From assembly GCF_036884655.1 (NCBI RefSeq), contig NC_088335.1, positions 41,451,501 to 41,515,500 on the forward strand: a stretch of DNA of 64,000 nucleotides, written 5' to 3'. Position 1 is the stretch's first letter. Every line of letters begins with the position of its first letter. The translations under genes were made by a program, and so were the position numbers. This document shows, one piece after another, positions 45,815 through 57,589 of the stretch. This stretch comes from Musa acuminata AAA Group. Its lineage: Eukaryota; Streptophyta; Magnoliopsida; Zingiberales; Musaceae. The notes under the pieces were generated by a model. That model did not search any database, was not told where the DNA came from, and saw only the letters and a program-made list of their open reading frames with translations.

Positions 45815-47494
45815 ATGTCTCTCCCAATCCAAACATCCTTTAAGCTTCCATCTCCAGTACCATCTTGGCCACCAGGTAATTAACCACACAAGAAACCTCA
45901 TTTCTTCTTCTATCGCATGCTTAAGCTTTTGTTTCCTTGATGTTGTTGGCTTCTAGGTGGGGAATTTGCCCAGGGGATAATAGATCTTGGAGGCCTGGAG
46001 GTGTGTCAAGTCTCCACGTTCACGCAAGTTTGGGCTACCCATGAAGGCGGCCAAGATGGCTTCGGTGCAACCTTCTTCAAACCTTCGACAGTCCCCAGTG
46101 GCTTCTCGGTGCTGGGCTACTACGCCCAACCGAACAACCAGCCTCTGTTTGGCTGCGTTCTGGTCGGGAGAGGTTCCGGCGACGGCGACACGCTCGCGCA
46201 GCCATCGGACTACACCCTTGTTTGGAGCAGCGAGTCATCTAACATCAATCAGGATGGTCGTGGCTACTTCTGGCTGCCGACGCCACCAGAAGGATACCAT
46301 GCTGTCGGCCTTGTCGTCACGAGCTCATCGGAGAAGCCTTCGGTCGAGGAAGTCAGATGCGTGAGGAGCGACCTGACCGACGAGCCTGAGAGCGATGCAT
46401 ACATATGGAGCACTGATGGATTCAGTGTGGATAGCTTAAGGCCCGCTACAAGGGGCATTAATGCCCTCGGTGTGCCGGTTGGAACATTCATAGCCCGAAC
46501 AAATGGAGCTGCGACTTCTGCAACATTGGCTTGTTTGAAGAACAGGGAGGCCAACTTCTCTTCCATGCCGAACCTTCGTCAAGTGGAGGCCCTCATGCAA
46601 GCTTACTCACCATGGATTTACTTCCACCCGGATGAGGTGTACCTCCCCTCATCTGTTAGCTGGTTCTTCGACAACGGTGCTCTGCTATACCAGAAAGGAA
46701 ACCAGAATCCTACTCCTATAGACTCTGGTGGCTCAAATCTTCCCCAGGGGGATTCCAACGACGGCGCCTACTGGATAGATCTTCCGGCCGATGATGGCCA
46801 GAAGAATAAGATCAAGAAAGGAGACATTTCCAGCACGAAGTTGTACCTACACATCAAACCGATGCTCGGCGCGACCTTCACCGACGTCGTCATATGGATC
46901 TTCTATCCGTTCAATGGGCCTGCAAAAGCCAAGTTGGGGCTGTTCAACGTGTCACTGGGGAAGATAGGAGAGCATGTGGGTGACTGGGAGCAATTGACAC
47001 TAAGGATAAGCAACTTCACCGGCGAGCTACGGAGGCTATATTTTGCCGAGCACAGCTCAGGGACTTGGGTGGATGCTTCCCAGCTCGATTTCCAGGAGGG
47101 GAACAAGCCCGTGGGGTATTCTTCATTGCATGGCCATGCTATGTACTCGAAGCCAGGCCTAGTCCTACAAGGGAATTCCAAACTGGGTATTGGCATCAGG
47201 AATGACACTGCGAAAGGTAACAGCATCGATAGCGGGCGGAGCTTCGAGGTGGTGGCGGCGGAGTACATGGGGTCGGCGGTCACAGAGCCTGCATGGCTGA
47301 ACTACATGAGGGAGTGGGGGCCGAAGATAAGCTATGACATCTCGAACGAGCTCAAGAAAGTGGAGAAGCTGCTTCCTGGGAAGTTCAGGTCCAGGTTGGA
47401 GAGCATCATCAATAGTCTTCCCGATGAAGTTCTTCGGGAAGAAGGGCCTACCGGCCCAAAGGAGAAGAGAAGTTGGGCAATGGATGAGAACTAA
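45815..47494 (+). CDS. Vps62-like (DUF946) plant protein, two exons
   Basis: Exon 1 is 45815-45875 and encodes MSLPIQTSFKLPSPVPSWPP plus one base. A short intron (45876-45956, GT...AG, 81 bp) follows, then exon 2 (45957-47494). The product is 532 residues with no break. It belongs to the plant Vps62/DUF946 family (named after yeast Vps62; molecular role not established). Visible family blocks are FAQGIIDLGGLEV after the splice, YSPWIYFHPDEVYLPSSV (about 237-254) and EHVGDWEQLTLRISNF (about 359-374). There is no signal peptide or membrane segment. The coding region is distinctly GC-richer than the flanks. It lies between retroelement blocks and is the only intact host gene here. Confidence 0.93.
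45876..45956 (+). other. Intron 1 of the Vps62-like gene
   Basis: The donor CCAG/GTAATT and acceptor TTCTAG/GTGG join the frame as Gly-Gly-Glu. The join puts the exon 1 peptide, typical of the family N-terminus, in frame with exon 2, and a pyrimidine-rich stretch precedes the acceptor. Exon 2 alone has no good ATG near its start. Confidence 0.85.
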
Positions 47495-47587
47495 ATACTT
47501 GGCTCCATTAATGTTGATGATTATAGCAGCATTACTGCTGCTTTCAATACATTGTATCATGCTGAAAGATGCAATATTATGGATTGA

Positions 47588-47593
47588 AATAAA
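47588..47593 (+). terminator. Polyadenylation signal of the Vps62-like gene
   Basis: AATAAA lies 94 bases after the stop codon, followed by T-rich DNA; this is a plausible plant near-upstream element. Confidence 0.55.
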
Positions 47594-47799
47594 CTAGCTT
47601 TAATGATTTCAACTATTTCGAAATGCTATTTATATTCGCTAAATAGAATTCACATTAATCAAAGTTTCCTGTAATTTTTTTAGATTTTCTCTAAATCTTA
47701 TTAAGTGCATTCTGAATCGTATGCTTATTATAAGACTAAAGTACCACGGAATCATTACTGACATGGCAATCTATTTACTTCTTGGACTAATCCGAGATC

Positions 47800-47968
47800 A
47801 CAAACGATGCTTCATCAGCACGGTCAACTCCCGGGCTTCCACTCGAACTCTCTCAACAGATTGGCCACGAAGAACTAGAGGTGGAGCATGGCCAGGTTGA
47901 GGCTGGGGCATATCTGTCTCCCCACCCCGAATGATATCATCTTGATTTCTCTATTGAGGATGGAGGAG
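47800..47968 (-). pseudogene. Cytochrome P450 3' end fragment (CYP89-like)
   Basis: The minus strand encodes the heme-binding region: REIKMISFGVGRQICPS followed by LNLAMLHL, a stop, then FFVANLLREFEWKPG. The invariant Cys ligand is present, but the usual Arg and Gly of GRRxCPG are Gln and Ser. A TAG interrupts the helix after the Cys, and one frame change precedes a RELTVLMK-like tail ending in TGA. The wording around the Cys best recalls the CYP89/CYP77 group. No upstream P450 sequence was found before element N begins, so this is a truncated relic. Confidence 0.85.
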
Positions 47969-48551
47969 TGAAAAAAATAAAAAAAATAAAAACATAATTA
48001 ATATAATTAAAAAAAATTAATTAAGAAAACTAAATTAGTATTAAACAAAAGCTAAAACTAGGAATATTTATAAAATATTTTCTAGTACACTCATCTTTTG
48101 GTTCTATTTATGGGATCTAATGATAATTATCTCATCCATCACGTCAGTATGACTATAATTTTTTAGATAATGAGTTAGGTAAAACTATCAAGAACATGAC
48201 TATAACTATCTAAAATATAGTAACTACCTAAGATAACTAATTATCTATCAATTAATTCTTAATACTCTTCCTTGGTTCGTAATTATATATATCGATTTGA
48301 GACATAAAATAAATATGCTTATGATATAAAGGTAACTTAGTAAGAATATTTGTAACTTGTTTATTTGTGCTATAATACTTTATTATTATGACTCCACTTG
48401 TATAAGATCTCATATTATCATATTAAATGATAGCGTATCTTTATATATTTTATTCTTCTATTGGATTCTTCATCATTGTAATTGTGATTTTGTTATCATA
48501 AAATATTTCAGTTGCTTTTTTTTATTCTTGATAAAAATCTTCAAGAAGTAT

Positions 48552-48758
48552 TCAAAGCCATATTACTTGACAAGTTGCTAATTTTGTAGCTACATATGCT
48601 GCTTCCGATATTGATAATGCAGTTATTGATTGCTTTTTTGAGCTCCAAATTATACCTCTTGATTCGAAACTAAAGATATCGTTTGAAGTACTCTTTCTAT
48701 TATCCAAAGCTCTTGCCCAATCACTTATTACAGTGAATATCCTTTTATTACAAGCCAA
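48552..48758 (-). pseudogene. Element N RNase H remnant
   Basis: A 68-codon minus-strand frame resembles Copia RNase H: SDWARALDNRKSTSND, then WSSKKQSITALSISEAAYVA and CQVIWL. The active-site Glu region (normally AEYVA) reads AAYVA. Confidence 0.85.
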
Positions 48759-48779
48759 GCCTTATGCCTTTGGATACTT

Positions 48780-51260
48780 CTACCTGCATCATACTTTGTT
48801 TTGAATACTCATTTCAATCAATACCTTTATTTTATTTTGGTAGATCTAATAGTTCCTAAGTTTTATTCTTCTCAATTAGCTTAATTTCCTCTTTCATTGT
48901 CTTTCATCATTCCTCTTTTTCAACTATTTTCTCAAAACTTGTAGGATCTTAAATAAATAAAGTAAATGTTGAATCATAAATTTCTATAAGTGATTTGAAT
49001 TTTCTTAGAGAAGTTTCATTTGAGAAATCATTTGATGAATCTGAACTTAATTCATCTACTAGGTGAGGCTAATGATTAACATGTTAGAGTAGGATCTGTT
49101 ACTTAATTCTATAGAGTGTTTAGTTCTACTAGATTATAAGGAATACCAATTAAGATTTATTTTTCAGATTTTTCATCAAACTTATGGTGGTTTTATAAAT
49201 TTACTAAAGCATCAACAAAAAATTCTTAGATGGCTTATAGTTAGCTTTATATTATACAAAGCATCAAAAGGAGTTTAATTCATAATAATCTTTATTAGTG
49301 AAATATTCAACAAATAAATTGATGTTGGAATGGCTTTTGCCCAAAATTGATTTGGAAGATGTTTTCCTTTAAGCAAACTTCTTATCATTTCAACAATAGT
49401 TCAATTTTTAAATTTAGCTATACTATTTTGTTTGGTTGTATATAATGTTATTAATTCCCTATGAATACTATTTTTCTCATAAAAAGAATTAAACTTATTA
49501 GATACAAATTCATCATCTCTATCTGAAGTGTCTTTATGCACTACCATTTTTCTTTTCTACAAGTGCCTTAAATTTTTAAAAATTATCAAATATTTTAAAT
49601 TTTAATTTTAGAAAATATACCCAACTCATGTAGTTATAATTATCATTAAACAAAAAAATATCGATTTCTACCAAATGATTTTATTCATAGGTCCATATAA
49701 ATCAGTATAAATTAATTCAAGATAATTAGATGCTCCCCATGCTTTTCCAATAGGATATGGTTTCTTACTTTATTTGTCATAAATGCATCATTCACTTATA
49801 TCAAGTGTATTAATTTTAGATAATTTAAAAATTATTATTTTTATTTAATAACCTTAAACCCTTAATGTTGAGGTTTTCATATCTTAAATGACACAAATTT
49901 GACTCTTTTTTGAATTATAATAAGTGTATGCTTTTTAATATTTTAAACATTATGTAGAAACATCTTATTTTGTATCATACAAACATTTACTATAATCAAA
50001 TCAGATTTTTTTTTTATCTTTAATAGTGCATGAACCATCATCAAATATAATTAAATATTCATCATTTATCAATTGTCCACACTTAATAAGTTATATGATA
50101 AATTAGGAACAAAAAAGAATATTATCAAGGTGTTTTACCTTCCCTTGACTTATCTTCACGTCAATTATTTCTTTCCTTTCCATTTGGATTTACTTGTTAT
50201 CTCCTAGTTTAACTTTCAATTTGTGAGTTTTATCAATTTATCTAAATATTGATCTTATGTCATATGATTAAAATATATATTATCCGAAAACTAAATACAA
50301 TTTGAGATATCACTAACTTATGAACGAGTCATAAACAACTTACTACTTTCTTCAATTTCGTCCATATAGCTTGTTTGCTTTTCTCTTTTCTAACAATCTA
50401 TCTTCATGTGACCAAAATTTTTATAATAGTGATATTGAATTCCACTCTTGTATTTTTTTTAATCATAATTTGATTATTTTTGTTCATCATGCCTATCAAA
50501 GTATTATCTTCCTCTTCCTCTTCTATTTTCTTTACCACGAAATCCTCTTCTGCCACGTCTTCTTTTTGTTAACCTTTTGTGTCTTTCTTTAGAAGTACAA
50601 GACTTCCTCTTAACTTAAATTATTTTTTCTTTATTTTTCTTAAGTGGCCTGTTTAACCTTATTTCATATGCTTACAAGGAACCTATTAATTCATCAATTT
50701 AAAATATAGATAGATCTTTTGACTTTTTAACTATGATAATAACATGATCAAATTTCGGAGTTAAACTTCTTAAAACTTTTATAATAATTATATAATCATG
50801 AAGATATTCACTATAAGATTTTATTTAATGAACAATTTTAGTTACTTGAGAAAGAAAATTTTACACCGATTTATTATTTTTCATGAATAAAATTTCAAAC
50901 TCATAACAAAGGGTTTAAAGTTTTATCGTAATCACCTTCAATAAGTCTTAAAATTTATTTTAAAATATCAACCAAGCTTGTCTTGAGATTGTATTTGCTG
51001 TAATTCTTGAGAAGATTGTCCCATGTACAGCTTGTTAAATAAAAAATAATATATTTGAATTCTTTTTTCTATTCTTTCTCAACCTAATTTATTCATTTGG
51101 ATCTACATTTATTCTCTATTAAGTCCAAAGATCTTGAGACCTGAATAGAGTTTTCATCTTGATACTTAAAAATTTATAGTATTTATTCAAAAAATAAAAA
51201 TAAGGGGTTGAGATATAGAATTATCATTGAAAGTCATAATACCCTATTCAGATTGAAACT
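48780..51260 (-). pseudogene. Element N Gag and Pol remnants
   Basis: Integrase core pieces lie at about 49370-49560 on the minus strand (TDRDDEFVSNKFNSF, then IVEMIRSLLK). Gag UBN2-like pieces lie at about 50640-51100 (ELQQIQSQDKL and surrounding). Reverse transcriptase between 48780 and 49250 is barely recognisable, with no YVDD found. Stops and shifts are dense. Confidence 0.65.
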
Positions 51261-51500
51261 TAGTTCTATACCATAAATGTTAAGGATAGAGAAACAAGAA
51301 AATGATAAAAATATAATACCATGATTGAATTAAAAGAAAATACTTTCAATAAAAAAATTAAAATAGTATTAAATAAAAAGTAAGACTAAAAATATTTACA
51401 AAATATTTCTAAGTGTATTCACTTTGCTTCAATCTTGATCCTATTTATAGGATCTAACTGTAAGTATCTCACTTATCACATTAATAAAACTGATTGAGAT

Positions 51501-52100
51501 TCTCTAACTATATCGTATAGCATAACTTATAAGCACTGCAATAGGTCGTTATTACAATTCCAAGATATACAAGGCAGGCTTTCTGTTCCGATTTTGCCAC
51601 CAGATGTGATCGGATGATTCGACTCCAAAAAAAAAGAGGAATCCTAAGATCTGCTTTCTTCGTTAACAAGCAGTGCCACCTTCTTCTTTGGTCAACTCTC
51701 ACGAGAACACATTTATATGATGAATCTCTCTCTCTCTCTCTCTCTCTTCTCGTTCAAAAAGCAAAGTTGGAGGGTAATTCATATGTGTATCGTTTGATAA
51801 TCCCATAAAGTAGGGATTTATTACACTTTTGATATACAAAAATCGTAACGATAGGCTTCTCGACGTGTTACCAAAAGAAAGACACTTGGCCATCCCCTAT
51901 TTGATAAATAGTCCACCAAAATATTAATTTTTTTTTTTATTAATTCTAGATTTTGTTGCACTTAATCCATATTTAAACCACTTTAGGTAATAATAAGGAT
52001 TATGAAGTAGTTGTTAAATATTTTAATTTTAATAATATGAGATTATTCTCTTAGTTTTTAAATTTTGATCTCTCATAAAAAATATTTCTTGAAATTTTTA
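51501..52100. other. About 600 bp unassigned, with (TC)12 microsatellite
   Basis: No gene is seen. An uninterrupted TC run lies at 51725-51748. Short frames on both strands across the run are chance. Confidence 0.6.
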
Positions 52101-52870
52101 CCATTGAAGTGTGGGTAGTATCATGAACTTATTTAGAATTGCCTAAGTCATGAGGTACTTTTACGGTAATGTCACGGACTTAGTTGAAATTACCCAAGTC
52201 ATGAGAAACACTTACACTAATGTCGCGAATTTAGTTGGGATTCCCCAAGTCATAAGGCACCCTTACGTTATCTATCTGTAAAAGGTCAGCCTAGTTGCAT
52301 CCTCACTTAAGTCTTGAAGAATATATAAATGAGCAAATTGATTAATTCAAAAGTGAGCGATAGACAAGTCTTGACATCTCGCAAAGAGTATAATTTTATA
52401 AGAAATTCAATAAATACTCGGTGCATAAAAGAAAAAAGAGATAAAGCAAAAAAAATATGAACTTTAGAAGATAAATGAATAGTCACAAGTCCATAAATAA
52501 TTGCTCATCAGTGTTGAGAATGTTAGAAAGTTTTCATAGACTTAACATGCAAATTTGTGAATCCAATAAATGCCCAACACGACCCCAAACTCCTATTCTC
52601 TTAGGTGCCACTCTTAGGGTTCTAAGGTGTTGAGATGACTAATATTTTTCTTCTCACCGTAGCTAACAGAAAAAAGTTATGGTAGGCAAAAACTATGTCA
52701 TTTTGAGAAAATTTTGCCTATTCTTATGAGCAATCACCCTACAGCCTTACAAACTATTCCTCCTTATAGTATTCAAGCAAAACACACAAAAATAAAGTAA
52801 AAGATGTTGCCCAAACATATATACAAGCTAACAAAAGTAATGAATGATCCATTAATGAAGGTGTTATAGG
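52101..52870 (-). repeat. 3' non-coding/LTR segment of Gypsy element M
   Basis: It lies directly downstream (minus sense) of the M integrase end and aligns with 41530-42265. No coding capacity is seen. Exact LTR ends could not be fixed. Confidence 0.6.
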
Positions 52871-54043
52871 TGTGTAGTGATTGTCCATGATATTCTCCTC
52901 TATTTAAATTATCAATGTTTATTGGTAGGTTTTGATGACTATTTCTTTATATCACAAGGCATCTTCAAGTTCTCAACTAGCTTTTGTTTGGGGAAGCTTT
53001 CACCACTTCACCAAGTACTCGATCTGCTGTACTTCATTGGGTAGCTTTGTCTTATGATCAACTTAAATAGTTTCAACTTGCTTCAAGTTACTTGCGTGAA
53101 AAATATTATGAATTTTGAGCTGCACTAGCAGTTATAACTTGTAAGAGATATTACCTATCTTGTTGATAATTGGGACGGATTCTTCATACTTACATATCAA
53201 TCTCTTATACACTTTATGCCTAAAGAATTGAAGTGTTGCTAGTTAAAGCTTCACTAAAACCAAGTCATTGACTTTAAACTCTTATGGTCAATTTTCCAAA
53301 TCTACTCGTTTCTTCATTTTTTTTACTACCTTTTCTAAGTAAGCTCTTGTAATATCTATATTTTAGTGTTATTTGTTTGCAAAGTGATATGCTAATAAAC
53401 TACTCTCAATATAATTAATCGTTAAGGTGTGAGGAATTGATGGCTACTATCCCATAATGATATCGAATGGGCTCTTTTTGGATACAGAGCTCCAATGAAA
53501 GTTATAAGAGAATTGAGCTATTTCTGACAGCTTTATCTAATTTTATTGGTTGTCACTCACGTAGTGCTAAAGATATTACTCAATAAGCGAATTCATTCTT
53601 TTAGTTTGGCCATCTATTTGGGGGTGGAGGTTTATGAAGAAGTATAACTTAGATTCTAACAATTTAAACAATCGATCAAAAATCATCCCAAGAATCTTGT
53701 CTGATGATATTGTGTGGGACTCCCTAATACTTCACCTTATTCTTAATTATCAACTTGGTCATCTCCTCCGTTGAGCAGTGTAAGGATATAGTAATGAATG
53801 TTGCATACTTTGAAAATTGATCAACCATCATGAGTATCGATTCGAGTCCCCTTACTATCAGCAAGCTTGATATGAAGTCTAAATAAATGCTCTCTCATGG
53901 CCTTTCTAGTATGGGCAATGGCTCCAAAAGTCCCACCAGCTTCTGTTGCTCTACCTTATTTTGTTGATAAGTATGGCACATCCGAACATATTCCTCCACA
54001 TCAATCCCCATCTTTAGCCAATAAAATACCATCTCCATAAGAG
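52871..54043 (-). pseudogene. Element M: Gypsy chromovirus integrase and chromodomain remnant
   Basis: Minus-strand pieces in order: the integrase zinc region end (VRMCHTYQQNKVEQQKL, near 53960), GLLEPLPILERP, the core with SIYLDFISSLL and VDQFSKYATFI, a PPPPNRWPN stretch near 53620, then IHNIFHASNLKQVE (near 53090) and a chromodomain-like QIEYLVKW (near 53010). Multiple stops and shifts occur. The last two blocks place it with chromodomain Gypsy elements. Protease, reverse transcriptase and RNase H are absent; at 54044 it meets another LTR fragment. Confidence 0.8.
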
Positions 54044-54600
54044 CTTATTAGGAAACTTTAGGAAGCATCACATGTATAGCGAAAAAATGAAAACAAAACT
54101 AGTTTCCCAAAAGAATCATATCAAATCATCATGCAATGATTAGGAGCATAAAACTCATAAAACCAAAAACTGTGTAACACGTATGGTATGTTATCATCTA
54201 GATGAGATCATATATCCTCAATTTGTAGATCATAGTCTATGGATGTAGGAGCTCTCACAAACTCTCTCTAGCGGTGATCCACATAGCAAATAAAGCAGCA
54301 ATACACCTCCTTTTGCAATGCGTTCTTTCCTTGCCTTTATGCACCATCATGTAGTAGCAAGCACAAGAAGGGGTCGACCTTTCTTGTTGTTCTCATGTCC
54401 CAAATAGAGTTGATGGTCGGGGAGGAAAGGGAGGGAGGAGAATCGGAGGTGGGTGGCCAAAGAGTTTATACCATGACTCTTTGGCCCCTCTCATATTTAT
54501 AGAGAGTCATATCAACTTATCTATAATAGATCTTACCCTATTGGGTATTGGATCTTCATCTAATTACCCTAGTATGTTTGATATTAGATTTCTTGCTAGT
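54044..54600 (-). repeat. LTR fragment of family I (minus orientation)
   Basis: It resembles 27643-28110 in the same orientation: GAGATCATATATCCT, TATTTATAGAG and CCCTATTGGGTATTGGATCT. It is the LTR part containing the TATA box and downstream region. Confidence 0.6.
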
Positions 54601-54667
54601 CATAGGTGCCTTGCAAGGTAATCACATGAGTGATAACACGTGTGACACACTATGTAGTCTTTTTTGC

Positions 54668-54684
54668 TTATTATTATTATTATT

Positions 54685-54770
<86 letters not shown>

Positions 54771-54790
54771 AGTTGTAGTTGTTGTTGTTT
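54668..54790. repeat. (TTA)n-(TTG)n compound microsatellite
   Basis: About six TTA units are followed by about 28 nearly uninterrupted TTG units and two TAG-containing units at the end. The translated Leu or Cys runs in this stretch are not genes. Confidence 0.95.
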
Positions 54791-54889
54791 TCTTACTTTA
54801 TATTATATGTTGCATATATTATGATATCCATAGATCTGTATAATGGAAATCGAATCATTATGAGATAATAATAATAAAATCAATTTGTT

Positions 54890-56090
54890 TTTAAGCACAG
54901 ACTCTAAGACTAGTGTATTGTATACTCATCCATATGATAGAGGTAGTTGATCTCATAGTTGCTTATGTGGGGACACTAGGAATATAGTGCAAGTGCTCAT
55001 TGGAGAATGAGTTCACTAATTGATCCACTCATAGAATGCTGGATGATTTATATTACCTCATTATCAGATAGCGATTTCGTCATCCCAATTGTGTCTCTGG
55101 TCTTTAGACTTGAGACATCAAAGATGTTCTGTATGAGTACTCTATTTTTTGATATCGGATTTATAAGTCAAGAAGTTTTAGATTTAGCATAGCCAATTAT
55201 CGGGAGTTATAACTAAATTTATTGGGGTAATTAAGTATCGATAAAAGATCATCTGCTCTCAGTGTTTTGAAAAAAATATTATATGTATTCTTATTTAGGC
55301 AAATCCCCAGCCAAGGTCATTCAGATTGAGAGAGAAAGAGTTCTCCGAAAGAATCTGATTAGAGCAGGACTCGAATAGATTCCATGTATACCTAACAGTA
55401 TCATGCCTGGTATATGGTCTCTGAGATATTAGATGGATGAGGGACTATAGATATATGATAATTGATGATAGATAGATCTAATGGATTTGGTTCTCCTATA
55501 TTGTCTAGAGACTACGACGTATGGGCCTAGTACATATATAGTCGATGAGTTGAGTGAATTATTATGGAGATAATAATTCACTGAGCCAAAAGGAGTTTTG
55601 ATAGGTAAGAGTCACAGCTAGCTCGATATGGACCTAGAGGGTTACACACATATGGTAGGTATTGCAATGAGTAGAGGTTTAGATATGAGATAACCGCTAG
55701 AGCTCTTATCTTATTGGATATCTAGTAAGCTCTTGAATTATTGGATCCAATGAGATATAGAGATCCACTAATATAAGAGACTTGGGTAATTTGATAAAGA
55801 TCCAGTACCCAATTGGGTAGGATCATATTAAGATCCTTTTATTTTCTTTGCTTTTCTTTTATTTTCTGCCCATTTATTAAGTCTATTTAGTTCAATTAAA
55901 GTTGAAACTCTATAAATAGGGATATAACTGCTTTTTTTCGGTTATCTATGAAAAATACTATTCAGTCTTTTGACAAACCCTAAGAGGTCGATCCCCTCGA
56001 AGCGATCAAAGAGACCGTTCCCCTTGAAGTGATCATTCTCATTCTCTTTTTTTTTTGTTTCTTTTACGATAAGACTTTAGAGTCTTATCA
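54890..56090 (+). repeat. LTR of Gypsy element F
   Basis: It ends CTTATCA at 56090, followed by the primer site. A TATA box (CTATAAATAG) lies near 55910. The part 54920-55830 matches, inverted, the family I LTR (28110-28990), while the part after 55830 does not. The 5' boundary is uncertain. Confidence 0.7.
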
Positions 56091-56092
56091 TT

Positions 56093-56104
56093 TGGTATCA
56101 TAGA
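56093..56104 (+). other. Primer-binding site of element F
   Basis: TGGTATCATAGA, two bases after the LTR; a Met-tRNA-type site with the variant common in Gypsy elements. Confidence 0.8.
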
Positions 56105-57079
56105 GGTGATCCTTGGTATTCTAGTTGTAGTATTGTCGTAGCTATCATCAAAAAAAAAGAAAAAAAGAAAGAGAATAGAAAAAAAGAGAAGGCACCACGC
56201 ACGCAATCGAGAACCCCTACTTCGCCTGCTTCCGACCAGCGACCACCACCGTCGCCATTGCAAGGTGACTCCACTGCTACCGCTGCTTCCCGGCTGCTCG
56301 CCACCACTCGATCACTGTCGGTCGCCTCCCAGCCACAACCCTAGCTGCCTCCCCTTAGGTCGCAACCGTCGATTGCCTCCCGCCTTGCGACGACCCTTGG
56401 TGACGCTGCTCCCAACAACACCACCACCCCTACCAACTGCCGCAATCCCCTCCTTGTTGTTCCCAGCCCTTGGCGAGGCTTCGACGTCACCAGCGGCTCC
56501 TTCTGCGATGTGACAGAAACAAAGCCCTCTGTTGTCGTAGACCCCCTTCGATCCTTTCCGCTGACGCTGCTTCCCGGCCACCAACCTCCTCCTCTCCAGC
56601 ATTGCCGCCCTACTTCCCAGTAGCCCGCACCCCTACTACAGCCTGCCACACCTCTGCATCATTGTCGCAACCTCAACCCCCTTGCTCGGCACCATTGCCG
56701 TAGCCCCCTTACTCTGCATCATTATTGCAGCCGCCGCAGTTGTCACCACTGCAGCCTTAACCCCGGCCGCTTCAACGCTACCTCCCTCTTGTTCTACCTT
56801 CGCTACTGCAGTTATCGATTGCCATCACCACATCCTCAACCCTACTGCTCGATGATCGCTTCCTTGGGTTATAATAGTTGCAGCTGTCGCCTTCCAGCCC
56901 CCGACGCTCTCATCTCATGCAGTGACTGAAACACAAGGCAGCACCTCTTCCTCCTCACAAGCAATCACAGCGCTGCCCTTGGCGTCCATTTCCCCGATAG
57001 TTTCACAGCCACAATGCAGATTCCCTTGACCAGATATTAGAAACAAGAACTGGGGATTACCGATTTACAATCATACACA
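56105..57079 (+). other. C-rich leader of element F
   Basis: A long GC-rich leader between LTR and gag, dominated by CCACC, GCCGC and CTGC words. Proline/serine-rich frames on both strands (56265-56703 and the minus strand) are composition artefacts, with no domain. Confidence 0.65.
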
Positions 57080-57589
57080 ATGGCTATCGATAACTCAATG
57101 AAAGTACAAATGGAAGTGTTGGAAACCAGAATTGAGAATCGGCTACAAGAAACCCTTCATGATTTCAAAATGAGCTTGTTGGAGCACTTTAGCGAGTTTC
57201 AACAAGATGGAAGCTCAAATTCTATGCTGAACAAATTGGGAGGTATAGGAAAAGGGCCCCAGGATTGTGACACACACTACCCATGCATTAGGGTAGAATT
57301 TCCACGATGGGAAGATGGGGATCCGACCAGTTGGATCTCTAGGGCGGAAATTTTTTTTTGTTTTCACATAACCCCAGAAGAATCTAAGGTAGAAGTGGCC
57401 TCAATCCAACTCGATAGAGATTCAATCTAGTAGTACGATTGGTACGAAACTTGCCATAGAGTTCCTTCGTGGGAGCGGTTCAAAAGAGGACTTCTTGTTC
57501 ACTTTAGCCCATCTGAATATGAGAATGTTGATGGCCAGCTCGCTAAAATTTGTCAGACTTCTACAGTATTGGAATATCATAGTAGGTTT
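57080..57589 (+). pseudogene. Element F Gag (Gypsy), two adjacent stops, truncated by G
   Basis: It starts with ATG at 57080. A coiled-coil-like N-terminus is followed by the Retrotrans_gag region (RVEFPRWEDGDPTSWISRAE, then YDWYETCHRVPSWERFKRG, then QTSTVLEYHSRF). Two consecutive TAG codons (57428-57433) stand where this family has Gln-Trp. Otherwise the frame stays open until element G's LTR starts at 57590. The remainder should lie beyond the right end of the window. Confidence 0.87.

Larger units (their letters stand above)
47975..51500 (-). mobile_element. Element N: old decayed Copia, inverted
   Basis: Two diverged LTR-like segments (47975-48250 and 51278-51500) share the core ATAGTATTAAA(C/T)AAAA and a TATTTATxGGATCTAA block. 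A degenerate primer site (minus TGGTATAGAACT) sits at about 51263-51274. Between them, from right to left, are Gag, integrase and RNase H remnants. All frames are broken. It separates the P450 fragment from the downstream repeats. Confidence 0.8.

Noticed and set aside
46264..47283. Minus-strand frames of 100-130 codons inside the Vps62-like gene
   Set aside because: Shadows of the GC-rich plus-strand coding exon.
54548..54824. Poly-Leu and poly-Cys frames
   Set aside because: Translation of the TTG array.
56039..56703. Pro-rich and Gly/Arg-rich frames on both strands
   Set aside because: C-rich leader of Gypsy element F; mutually overlapping with no domains.
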